Shown: piece after piece, positions 35,811-46,393 of the stretch | Layout: each line of letters starts with the position of its first letter | Position numbering within the stretch: position 1 is the first letter of the stretch | Assembly: GCA_963675135.1 (NCBI GenBank) | Contig: OY776120.1 | Location: 59,578,063 to 59,642,062, forward strand | Direction: 5' to 3' | Length of the DNA: 64,000 bases | Source: Galeopsis tetrahit | Taxonomy: Eukaryota; Streptophyta; Magnoliopsida; Lamiales; Lamiaceae | Translations under genes and position numbers: made by a program | Notes under the pieces: generated by a model | What the model saw: only the letters and a program-made list of their open reading frames with translations | The model's database searches: none | Told to the model about the DNA's origin: nothing

Positions 35811-36037
35811 CTGAAATAAGGAGATTATCATTGAACTGAGAAATGGGAACAAAGTTGGTGAGGGGGTCTTTTTCCGGTACAGGAGGTACGTTGCTTGTGG
35901 GAATTGACGCAGGGAAGGCTACACGAGCGAAGAAAACAGTCAGAGCACTTGTACTTTGACGGATTAATTTTGCACTCTTCGCATAAAACGGGACCCGGTT
36001 TGCCATTTGAAGGTGAGGGTTCAGTTTTCTCTTCCAT
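35811..36037 (-). pseudogene. zf-HIT (BCD1-like box C/D snoRNP assembly factor) first-exon fragment
   Basis: ATG at 36037 opens MEEKTEPSP, then a HIT-type zinc finger CEECKINPSKYKCSDCFLRS with CSLPCVNSHKQRTSC. A one- or two-base change right after GKR shifts the frame. The alternative frame then gives PLTNFVPISQFNDNLLIS, which follows the finger in plant BCD1 proteins, and ends at a good splice donor (GTAATA at 35805-35810). The known protein helps assemble box C/D snoRNPs in the nucleus. The next exon is absent because repeat copy B begins 215 bases downstream, and copy C sits 66 bases upstream of the ATG. This is a broken or captured gene piece. Confidence 0.82.
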
Positions 36038-36063
36038 TGCAATTAATTCTTCTATATTAATTC

Positions 36064-36252
36064 CTAATACACTTCTATATTATAATCCGAAAAAAAACGC
36101 CTAACTTGATCAAAAGGCTCAGCACTCCACATGTCATCCATAACAATCAAATACCTCCTACCCCATAACATTTTGTGCACTCTTTCTCCTAATTCATCAT
36201 CACTCGCCTCACTCTCTGATGAATAAACGCACATGAAGAAACTATTTCTCAA
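36064..36252 (-). pseudogene. NB-ARC resistance-gene fragment (in repeat copy C)
   Basis: The minus strand encodes SDDELGERVHKMLWGRRY, then LIVMDDMWSAEPFDQVRRFF. The hydrophobic-plus-DD pattern is the kinase-2 motif of NB-ARC ATPase domains of Rx/R1-type receptors. Only this small part is present. The residues after DQV come from outside the repeat unit. It is the counterpart of 12196-12330. Confidence 0.82.
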
Positions 36253-37699
36253 TTATTTGCAAGAAACTGCCGTAGCAGTCCAATATGTATATATTTACAA
36301 AGGGAAAACCCTAATAACCTTAATCCCGTAAATAAGGGAAAGTCAAGATACTCAAACAATTAAATCTATCCAAGTCAACGTAAGACCAATACGTAACAAA
36401 TACGTATCTCACAAATATATGGATGTATATCTCCCAATACTCCCTATGTTTTCTAGACAAAGAACTTGTAAAAGAATTTGCCTCGCTTGATAAATTGTAA
36501 CCCAAGCACCAATATCAAAGTGTTGAACAATATGTAGATGTGAGTAAATATTAATAGCTTAGTTGAAAGTATTTCATCTCATCTAAAAATTCACGAACTT
36601 ATCTTATACAGAGATGGATGGGGAATTAATTCTTGGATCATGATCACAAGCTCATTATTGAAAATCAAACTCATTGGCCAAAAATACTCAAGCACGTAAC
36701 AAATTGTGATATGGTAAACAACCTCCAAATGTTCAAGTTATTAACTCACAAGATGGGTTGTTTCTCTCAAATACTCAAATAAATTAAGGATGTGTATAAG
36801 CACTCATCAATCAAATCATGCATTATAATCACCAAAAGCTTTGCCTAAACTCTACTTTCTCTCCACCACTAAAATGTTCAACAATTAGATCAATAGGGCT
36901 TTAACATGGACGTAACATTGGCTCTTTGGACAAGGTAGGATTAATTCGGATGAAGTGACTCGTCTAGTGGAGGATAAAGGTTGTTATTTCTCATTTCATG
37001 CTTTTGCTCTACAACCTTCATCCTCACTTTTCATTTTGTATTCTCAAATGTATTCATCTCCTCATCTTTTAAGTTAATTTTTCTTTTAAGCTCTTGGGGC
37101 TCATTGTCCCTCTTTTCTTTCTCATCATTTTTTTTTCACTCTCCATTTTTTTCTCTTTTCATAACTCTTGCCAATTTTTCTTTTCAAACCAAAGACATTT
37201 AAGCACATGCTTACCACTTTCTCTTTTATCCTCCACTAGATATGGACATCAAAGGCTCAAAAGGCTAAGTGGTTAAATATTGTAGGTTGTCAAGAAAATG
37301 GAAAATCAAGTTCAAATGGGCTAACTACGGAAAATTACTTTAGTTTTCGAAAAAAATTGGCTAAGTGACTTGTAGTACGAAAGATGGCCTACATCATATC
37401 TCAAAGTCTCACAAAATTATGGTGTCAAGCAAGAACTTGGGCAAGTTCTAGAATTACTAGCTATGAATTGATCCACTCCGCAATGAAATAAATCGGTTTA
37501 ATGTTCGGTTCTAGGTTCAACTATCACCGGTCCATTCAAAGTAACTTAAACATTCATCAATCATCACCAATCAACAACAAATTGTACACTCAAAGCATCA
37601 AAAGACAACAAAGATGACAAACAACATAAACATCATGATCCATCACAAATCATGCACAAATTCAAGGAATTAAATTCACCACAAATCCTCAACTATGGA
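36103..37699. repeat. Dispersed 1.6-kb repeat, copy C
   Basis: About the same length as copy A (1,597 against 1,592 bp), same borders (AACTTGATC at the left, ACTATGGA at the right) and only scattered differences. Copies B and C lie in direct orientation on either side of the zf-HIT fragment. Confidence 0.85.
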
Positions 37700-38130
37700 T
37701 TTCAAGGATCACCAAAGCTCAAATTACACACACAAGTAAGTACGCATTGGTCTCAATAGAAAATGTAAAAATGAACATACCCCAAACTTTTTCATTGCCA
37801 AGCAATTAAAGGTTTGGAAAAGTAGTTTTGCAACGATATTGACACTAAGCGCTAACCATACAAATCTACACCAAGGGCCACTATCCCCAACAATCACAAC
37901 CTCACTACATATCAAGCATAACTAAGCAATCAATGTCATGAACAAGAATCTATAGTTCCACTTTCTTCCAAGCCCGAGGTTCCACTTTCGACTTCCATCC
38001 TTTGTCCACTTCATCTCAAGCTCTTCACCTATCATGAAAACTCACAAAACACCATCAAACTAAACTACCAAAGCAACTAAAATAACACAAGAAATGAAAT
38101 AAAGCAAGTAAAAATGGGTTGCCTCCCATT
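37700..38130. other. Non-coding stretch, part of the Athila-type remnant
   Basis: No gene is seen. On the minus strand it ends with GACGTTAAACCTAGCGC followed by GGGAGGCAACCCAT (near 38115-38155), a recurrent sequence just after the last ORF of Athila-type elements. Confidence 0.5.
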
Positions 38131-38169
38131 TAGCGCTAGGTTTAACGTCCTATGCCGAACGAAACTAAG

Positions 38170-39326
38170 CAAGTTCAAACTTCTCTTTCTTTGAATGGAG
38201 GATGATAATGCTTCACATTATGCTCATCGGTGATGAAAATATCGTCTTCCTTAATTAGCAACTCAAGGTTTCCTCCAAAGTGAACTTTCTTTATGATCAA
38301 CATGTTGCATCCCTTGAGTTCCAACTTCTTGAGAATTTTCATCACTCCAAAGTTGCACCATATCACCTCATCTCCAATTTCAAACCCTTTTTCGATTTTT
38401 CTCTCCTTTGAACCTTTTCTTCTTTCCTCTTCATTTTCACTTACCTCAAACAACTCATCAAATCTCTTCTTTTTATCAATTCCCCCCAAACTTGAGTTTG
38501 CTCAATTTTGGGTGTTTGCTTCAATTCATTTCCATCTCCCAGATCTTTCAATAACACTTTTGGCAAATGATCTAGCTTCGTTCCCTTCCCTTTTTCCACA
38601 CAAGCTTTGAGTTCTTTCATAGAGTGACATTCTACCTTTCTTGGGGCACTTTCAATTGAGCCATACATAGAGAAAATCACCTTCTCTTCATTCACCTCCA
38701 ATGTCACCTCTCTTTTCCTCAAGTTGATATTTGCCCCATTCGTGGTAAGAAATGACCTCCCAAGAATCAACAAAATATTTGTGTCTTTTTTCATATCAAG
38801 CACCACAATGTCGGCCGAAAAGAGAAATTTATCGATATTCACCAATACTTCAATGATCCCTTTAGGACGTGTGATGGAACGATCCGCCAATTGAAGAGTA
38901 ATTGAGGTGGTCTTTACTTTTCCGAGTTCCAAACACTTGAAAATTGAGAGTGGCATCAAACTAATGCTAGCCCCCAAGTCAAAAAGAGCTTTCATCATGG
39001 GACCATCACCAATTTCACATAGGAGAGTGAAACTACCCGGATCCTTAAGTTTTTCGGGGAGGTTTCGTTGATTAACAGCACTACACTCCTCGGTCAAGTT
39101 GATCTTCTCATTCTCCACTAGCTTCTTCTTGTTTTCCATTGCATCCTTGAGAAACTTCATGTAATGAGGAATTTGCTCTAAAGCATCCGAGAGTGGGAGA
39201 TTGATGTGGATTTTCTTGAAAATCTCCAAAAACTTTCCAAAGGTCACATGTCGAGCTAGAGGTCGGAGTGCCATTAAAACCTTGCCCGAAAAAACCCTCA
39301 TTAGAGACAAAACTCAAGGACTCCAC
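38170..39326 (-). pseudogene. Athila-type Gypsy protease region fused to a non-RT tail
   Basis: From about 39310 the minus strand reads GKFLEIFKKIHINLP, LTEECSAVNQRNLPEKLKDP, the aspartic-protease-like ALFDLGASISLMPLS, TLQLADRSITRPKG and ILLILGRSFLTT, matching the end of gag-protease in Athila elements, which use DLGAS. Instead of reverse transcriptase, the frame passes through a run of six G (plus strand C at about 38482-38487), where a shift is needed. It continues in a Lys/Glu-rich segment (FEIGDEVIWCNFGVM, DEHNVKHYHPP) to a stop at 38175. The missing pol suggests a non-autonomous derivative. LINE sequence adjoins at about 39314-39330. Confidence 0.8.
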
Positions 39327-40934
39327 AACTGAATTAAAAGAATCATGCTAACACCATATAATGAGAAACTGAAACAGACGAGGTACCTATACCCAATCTG
39401 ATTTGATCGTAAGAAGTAGTGGATGATGATACGACATGAGTCTAGGGAGAGCCATGACCTCCATACCGCCCATAAATCAAGAAATTCATGAGTAACCAAA
39501 ACTTTGTCCAATTGAGCAGTTGTGAAACCCCTAATACTTCGATGAGTAACCCATGTGAATTGAGCCTCAGCCGTATCCAGATCAAGTAATACAACCTCAT
39601 CTAGAAATTCCCTGAAATCAATAGATGGTCTAGGAGCCGTTGCTGAACCACGACTCCTCTCATGTGTCCCTGTCACCACGTTAATGTCACATATAACACA
39701 TAGACTAGAAGCAGTAGAGACCAAAATATCAGACCAAAGTAAACGACGAGTAATATAAGAATTACTAGCATGTGTAAAACCAAAAGACTAGGAGTGAGTA
39801 GAATCCCTAGTCTCAATCATAATAATCTGATTCGAAGCATGGCAAACCCTATAATTAAGAACATGCATAGACTTGCAAAGAATCCATATATTGGGTATTG
39901 AAGAGACTATATCATTAAGTGCAAAAATAACCAAATTCAACGAATGTAAATAACGAGAGGGAAGGCTAAATAGCATAACCTTAGGCTCGTAGATAGCAAC
40001 CCAATCAGGGTTGTGGGTACGACAAAGCTGACGCAGGGCGTTCCTCGTCAATCCATTTCCCCCCACACCACAAATGTTCCATGATAACACTATCATTGAT
40101 CAATCGTCGAGTCGTGCAACGAAGACTGATATTCAGTGTCCTCCATTTCATCTGACCAACGTCTAGTGTGGTGTACTACATTCTTGAGCTCTGAAGAACC
40201 GGAACCATTTGATCCAATCACAAAAGGTTCCTTGGCTGTGTCCCTGAGAGAGTCAATAATCCAGAGCACTCATTTCCCTGGCGGGACGTCGAAGAGGGGC
40301 TATAGTTCTGGCATATCGGCTAGATGGGGCCTCCCGGAAGAAAGAGACCAAAGGGGGTGCTTTTGTCTGAATACTGATCATCCTAAAAGAACCGGTATAT
40401 GAGGATTCGTCGCCACCCTAATGTTTCTCGGAAGTGGGGTCCAAAGTGTCATTCGATAGTGCCTCAAATATGTTCCCTAGAGGAACTGGGGAGGCTATGA
40501 CGAGGGCTGAGGTGGGGTCATTCATGTGTGCCTCATCAGTAAGTGCTACTTGTGTCTTGTTGCCTTTCCTAGATGTGCTACGTCCTCGACGGGCGGAGGC
40601 CCTCCTTTCCCGACGCTTGGCTGACTTCCGACAAAGAGCAGATGTATGACCCACAATCTTACAAGATGTACAGAACTCTGAAAGAGACTCATAATGAACT
40701 TGAGTAAATGAGTTGTGATCAGCCCTTTGATATCTAATACAGTACTGGAGAGGTGTTGCATATCCACCTCCACAAGGAGTCTAGCAAGCATGCACTAACC
40801 TTGTCAGGGACCTTGAGAATGTGCAAGTTTGCTTTGCTAGGAGGATTGCTCATGAAATGGTTAAGGCTTCTCGTTTCTTTGAGGGTCCTTACTTTTGAGT
40901 AGATCCATCGAAATTTAGGATTGAGTACATCCAC
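39314..40934 (-). pseudogene. LINE (L1-type) 5' half: CCHC protein and endonuclease
   Basis: On the minus strand, 40934-40734 and 40791-40546 carry a DUF4283-like remnant (FARLLVEVDMQ type, here ARLLVEVDMQ). A zinc knuckle CTSCKIVGHTSALC follows near 40650, then a basic stretch and a stop. At 40096-39788 a new frame begins IVLSWNICGVGGNGLTRNAL, the N-terminus of an apurinic-type endonuclease, and 39724-39314 gives CDINVV, DFREFLDEVVLLDL, FTWVTHRSIRGF and QLDKVLVTHEFLD. The reverse transcriptase is absent: the LINE is cut where the Athila-type sequence begins. Multiple stops make it non-functional. Confidence 0.85.
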
Positions 40935-42030
40935 CGAAATTTATAGTTGAGATACCCCTTGTTAATGACTTACGTCAATTTCAGAGTAAGCTACATAATT
41001 ATGAATAATTTTATCTTTCTTGACTCAATTTTCTATTAAAAACATTTTGTAAAAAGTAAGCTACATAATTAACCAAAGGGTGGGGCTAATAAAGCCCCAT
41101 AAAATGTTATACACACCCCAAATGTTAAACACACCCCATTAAAATTTAAAATTCAAATTTTATTACTATACACACCCCAATTATTTCCTATTTACCCCTC
41201 AACCCTTATACCTAATAAAAATGAACTAAATCTTTAAAAACATATAAAATTTAAATTTTAATTAACAGAAAAAAAATCAATAATACAATAAAATTATGTG
41301 TAACGTTGAAAATATTTTAAAAAATCAGCTAAATTTTAAAAATCATTTAAAAAAAGAACAATCAATTAAAAAATTAAGAAAATGAAAAAATAAAAATAAG
41401 TAAATCTAAATAAAATCTGAAAAATAAATCAAATAAAACAAAAAATTAAGGATTAACTATTTAAAAAAAATTAAATAAAATAATAAAGAAAAGTCAACTC
41501 AGTATTAAATTAAAAAATAAAATAAAGCTAAATAAAATTTAAAAATTTCAACTGAATTTTAAAAAATAATTAAATCAATTATATTTTTAATATTTATAAT
41601 TAAATTAATTCTTAAGATTTAGGTGATTTTTAATTTTTTAGATTTTATTTATTATTATTCGATTTCTTAATTTTAATTGATTTTTGAATTAATTATTTTT
41701 TACGATTTATTAAAAAATTACGAATATATTTATTTTTAATTGATTTTTGAATTTTTTATTTGAATAATTTATTTTTTTCTTTTTATAAATATATTTAATT
41801 TTTTTAGATTATTTTAAAAAATATTTGATTTATTTAAATTAATTATTTTTTAAGATTTTATTAATCTTTTAAAATACTTTTCAGATTTTAATTACATTTT
41901 TAATTTTTTTTAATTTTTTTTTAAAAAAATTGTCTATAATTTGTATAAGGGTTATTTAGTAATTTTACAATTATCTATTTTTATTTTTAAAATGATGAAG
42001 TGTATATGACATGTCTTGCCGTCTTGGGGT
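40935..42030. other. Very AT-rich intergenic block, possible MITE with CACACCCC ends
   Basis: No gene is seen. 41130-41960 is almost wholly A/T with opposite-strand similarities (AAATTAAATAA and TTTAATTTATT words in mirrored order). The borders carry ATACACACCCC at the left and GGGGTGTTACT at the right, suggesting a decayed inverted-repeat element. Confidence 0.4.
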
Positions 42031-42246
42031 GTTACTAATGATACCTTAACCAAATTATTAGATGCGGATATTGATAACACGTCCTCCTTATGCAAATTCC
42101 TAATATTATACGACTGCTACGTGACCGGTGACGACGTGGCAATTCAATCGAAACAAAGTTAGGCAGATACAGTAAACGGCGACGTTTAAATTTGTTCATC
42201 TTCTTCGGGAACTTCGGAGTAAGAGAAGAGAAAGAAAAACAAAGAG
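42031..42246 (+). promoter_or_regulatory. Promoter and leader of ETFA with a GACGTGGC element
   Basis: GACGTGGC at 42133-42140 is a C/G-box hybrid, as bound by bZIP factors including ABA-response factors. A purine-rich leader (GAGAAGAGAAAGAAAAAC) precedes the start codon at 42247. No clear TATA box is visible, which is common for housekeeping plant genes. Confidence 0.5.
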
Positions 42247-45200
42247 ATGACAATTCGGGCTCTCCTCGGCGCATTTCGAAACCGTTCATACGCTACCCGA
42301 ATAGCCTGCTCTCGATGCGTAAGTCCTGTTTTTGTCTTTGATTTGCTTGTTTTGATTGCAATGATGTTAGCGATTGCTCATAGCTTAATTTTGAAATGAA
42401 GTACTAGGTACCTTGTATTTTGATTATATATTTAGTTTTTTTGGTAGCTCTCAGATTTTGTAGAGGTTGAGCAAAATGAATTTGAAAAGTAGTGTCGTGA
42501 TTTCCATGGATAACTTTTTACTTATTCGTGTTGATTTGCTTATTTTGGTTGCACTGATGTTAACGACTGCTCGTAGCTTAATTTTGAATTGAAGTTCTAG
42601 GTGTCCTGTGTTTTGATTATATTTTTAGTTTCTTGGTAGTTCTCAGATTTTGTAGAGGTTGAGCAAAATGAATTTGAAAAGTAGTGTGATTTCCAGGGAT
42701 AACCTTTTCCTTGTTCAAATAGTTCAGTACACTGGTTTTTGTGTTGATTTGCTTATTTTGGTTGCACTGATGTTAATGATCGCTCGAAGCTTAATTTTGA
42801 AATGAAGAACTAGGTGCCCTGTGTTTTGATTGTATTTTTAGTTTCTTGGTAGTTCTCAGATTCTGTAGAGGTTGAGAAAAATGAATTTGAAAAGTAGTGT
42901 AGTGATTTCCATGGATAACCTTTTACTTATTCAAATAGCTCAGTACGCTGGTTTTGGCCGAACACGAAGGAGGCTCCATTAAAGCTTCATCGTTGTGTGC
43001 GGTAGAGGCTGCTAAATTTGTGTCCAAAGACAATCCTGTGTCTTTATTACTGGCTGGTTCAGGTCCATCCGTTCAAGAAGCTGCTGCTCATGCTGCTTCA
43101 TGTCATCCTTCCATTTCTCAGGTACTCTCAGTTCCGAGTTTAATTTTTTGTTTAGTTAGTCATATATTATATTCTATAGGTTTATTGTGGTTAATAAAAG
43201 AGGGGTAGGCACGATCAATTGGCTGTATAGGGCTTATGGTGTGCGTAATGAGGGATAACTTTATGACTGCGTTTGGATTGAGGGATTTGAAGTCTTGAAG
43301 GATTTGAAATGAATGGATTTATAATTCGTTTTTTAAGTTCACTACTTTGAAATTCTTTGTTTGGATTTAACATGGAGGAAGAGAGAAGAAAAAAGTAACA
43401 CGTGAGAGAGAATTAGTAATTTAGAGAATCTAGAGGTAAGGTGAAGAAAGAGAGAGAGATGTAGAGTTGAGGCATAGATTCATGATGTTAATTGAGTGTG
43501 GGAGATGTATGAAGTTGCAAATGATTTGGTTTTCAAATGAATTTAAAATTCCTCCTGTTACAACTAAAAAATCATAACTTCGAATCTAGGATTTAAAATC
43601 CACTCATTTTGAATTCTAGATTTTAAAATCCATTTGTTTTGTGTTTCATCCAAACAAGTGGTGTGCAGCCTAAAACTTTTTTGTTGGGTTTTCATGGTTT
43701 GCTGACATTTTCAGAAATATGGAGTATTGTACACCATAATTGCAAGTGTATTAGAAAAATGTTGGTGACCATGAAAATGTGCCGCTTTCATTTGATAGAT
43801 AACAATACAGAGAAGAAATCCAATTTCTTCTTAATTTCTGGTAAATAGGAAAGACGTAGCCCTGCCATAACTTGGATTTGTTGATTTTCTTAAATTCATA
43901 AATCAGGCGATTCAACCTACTTTCTTAGAAAAGAGGAGTTTGGCTAACATATCAAAAGAGTAGTATTTTGAAATGCTGCGAATTGGTAAGACATTGTGAC
44001 TTTTACGTAGTGAGGAATTGGAACCAAATCTGGTGGAACATGGACAAAGTTAATATTAGCAGAAACACTTATGCAACATCTGATGTGCAGTTCCCTGAGG
44101 AATTTAAGTTAACTTACTCTTTCGGATATCAATTTTTCTCGTGTTTGATATTCAGGTTCTTCTTGCTGAGTCAGACCAGTTCACTTATCCTCTGGCAGAA
44201 CCATGGGCCAAACTAGTGCATTTGGTGCAGCAGAAAGGCAGTTACTCACACATAATTTCTGGATCAGGTACTTTTGGAAAGAATATTCTCTCTCGTGCAG
44301 CAGCCCTTCTGGATGTTTCTCCCATTACCGATGTAATTCAGATCAACGGGTCTAATCTTTTTGTTAGGTAATTTGTTCTTTGTCTTTTGTGAGTTTCAAC
44401 TCATAACCTCCTCTGCAAAACATTGTTCTCAGAAACCAGAATCTCATGTTGCCACTAGATTATTAATGGTTTGTTGTGCATATTATTTCTTAGGGCAGGC
44501 CAATATATGCTGGTAATGCTCTTAGTACAGTTCGTTACACCGGTTCACACCCTTGCATGCTAACAATTAGGTCTACATCATTTCCTTTGGGGGCTAACTC
44601 GGCTTCAGTTTCTAATGATGCATTAATTGAGAAGGTTGATCTTTCAACCTTTAGCGAAGGTTTGTCATATATCTATCTACTTATATCAAATTTTCTAGCT
44701 TTGTACACAGAAGAATTTGAGTAGTTAAATTTGTTTCTTACTCTGTTGTGGATTAGCTTGCTTGAACGCCACATTATATATCTTCATCCTTATAGGAACT
44801 CTGAGTTTGTGACAGAAAAATGACTTATTTGTTGCTTCAGATGAGGCACTCGGCAGATCAAGGTACGTAAGCCTTTCCTCTCAAGACACAGAACTCCCTG
44901 ATCTGGGGAATGCTCGTATTGTGGTCACTGGAGGGCGAGCTCTAAAAAGTGCTGAAAATTTCAAAATGATAGAGAAGCTTGCTGAGAAACTTGGAGCAGC
45001 AGGTTTTCCACTTTTCTCAATTACCTTAGGGCCCTTCTACGGGGTTCATGTGTATTTATTTGGAGTTGCACGCATCATTCTTCTCCTTGATTAAAATTTG
45101 CAAGAACTTTTATCATATTACTTTTATTTATTATTGTTATATTGATTTTACTGTCTGTATCTGAACTCCGCTTTATCAAAATTACAGTCATCTATTTATT

Positions 45201-46393
45201 CTTATATTGGTTCCTCATGAACTTTGCTTTATTCCATATGTGTATCTGAACTCTGCCTCATCTAAGGTATCTTAGTCTTTTTATGTTGCATCTCATGTTT
45301 TGATGACCCTACGTCTTATATCTCGCAGTTGGAGCCACTCGTGCTGCTGTTGATGCTGGATTTGTTCCTAATGAACTTCAGGTAATTTTTTGTAGATTTT
45401 TAACTCAATGCATTATTTTGCATTCAGTTCCTTCTTCCGTAATCTTAGCTCGTAGAAGGAAAGATATTGGATGATGTTATAGAGAATATGGTCAGAAATA
45501 TATGATATAGTCGAACCAAATATACAAATGTTGATGTGGGTTTTTTGTCCAAATATACAAATGTTGTAGCTGATGCAGCAGCTTTAATATCCTACAGGTT
45601 GGTCAGACTGGGAAAATAGTTGCTCCAGAATTATACATGGCTTTTGGTGTTTCTGGAGCAATACAACACATAGCTGGAATGAGAGATTCGAAGGTCATTG
45701 TTGCTGTTAATAAAGACGCTGATGCACCCATTTTCCAGGTCCTTGTCTAACCATCTCCTTCTAAATGGCCCCGTTAATTTTATTTCACGAGCTTCTGATA
45801 GAGTGTAAGAGATTTGAGCGGCGAAGTAACGTTGATAAAACAAAACAAATCCACATAGAATATCTCTGCCACAACCGCATTGGCACAAAATCAATAATCC
45901 AAGATAATCCTAACTCTAGTGAAAACATTATTTAAATAGCTCAACTTCCTAGAGACGAAAATTGAAATAAATTTTCAGTTTATCGTAATGGTCCCGTTAA
46001 ATGACATGTTCATTAATTTGTTAATATCCAGACGTGGTTTGTGCAAGTTGTTTTAACCTCAATACGTCAGGTGATGAGTGCCTAAAATGACTTGTGAAAA
46101 ATACATTAGTGTATAATTAAACTTAAATAAAGGTGAAATGTACATTATTTAACGGGACAGTTGAGGTGAATCGAAAAATTATGTCAATTTTCGTCTAGGG
46201 AGAGGGCTTAAAAAGACTATACTTGAATATGAAGTGGCCTGAACTCGTGAATCATGATGTTTGCTTGAATATTAATTTTATTACAGGCGTATAATGGTAT
46301 ATACTTGAATTGCAGGTTGCTGATTATGGACTTGTAGGCGATCTTTTCGAGATTATACCAGAATTGTTAGAGAAACTTCCTCACAAAAAATAA
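42247..46393 (+). CDS. ETFA: Electron transfer flavoprotein alpha subunit, mitochondrial
   Basis: Eight exons: 42247-42318, 42939-43121, 44156-44367, 44499-44659, 44841-45002, 45329-45381, 45598-45738 and 46316-46393. All have GT/AG borders and the phases are consistent, giving 353 residues. The N-terminus MTIRALLGAFRNRSYATR is Arg/Ser-rich without acids, a mitochondrial presequence. Domain I follows (VLAEHEGG, LLLAGSG, YSHIISGSGTFGKNILSR, PIYAGNALSTVRY). The FAD-binding C-terminal domain has VVTGGRALKS, GATRAAVDAG, VGQTGKIVAPELYM at about residue 282, GVSGAIQH and VNKDADAPIFQVADYGLVGD. With ETF-beta it carries electrons from matrix dehydrogenases to ETF:ubiquinone oxidoreductase, in plants mainly during branched-chain amino acid and phytol breakdown. 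A polyadenylation-type AATAAA lies at 46445. The gene looks intact. Confidence 0.96.
42338..42930. repeat. Three tandem copies of a ~200-bp unit in ETFA intron 1
   Basis: Units begin near 42338, 42531 and 42742 with TGATTTGCTTRTTTTG and run through AGCTTAATTTTGAA, TTTTGATTRTAT and GAGGTTGAGMAAAATGAATTTG. They differ by scattered substitutions and a short insertion in the second. The last unit ends just before the exon 2 acceptor, so the repeats may share near-acceptor sequence. Confidence 0.88.
43262..43660. mobile_element. MITE-like element with TTTGGAT ends in ETFA intron 2
   Basis: The left end CTGCGTTTGGATTGAGG and the right end CATCCAAACAAG are inverted. Mirrored GGATTTGAAATG and ATTTTAAAATCCATTTG words lie inside, with a GA-rich core (43375-43460). 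The architecture resembles the larger element at 104-2593. Confidence 0.55.
45985..46168. mobile_element. Short inverted-repeat element in ETFA intron 7
   Basis: ATGGTCCCGTTAAATGACATG near 45988 is mirrored by GTACATTATTTAACGGGAC near 46143, leaving about 130 bases between. This fits a small MITE or foldback in the long last intron. A related GGCCCCGTTAATTTTATTTC at 45766 may be a further piece. Confidence 0.55.

Noticed and set aside
34555..37699. Copies B and C as the two LTRs of one retrotransposon carrying the zf-HIT exon
   Set aside because: The copies differ in extent (C has 460 more bases at one end), no TG..CA borders, primer site or target duplication was found, and copy A occurs elsewhere with the same extension.
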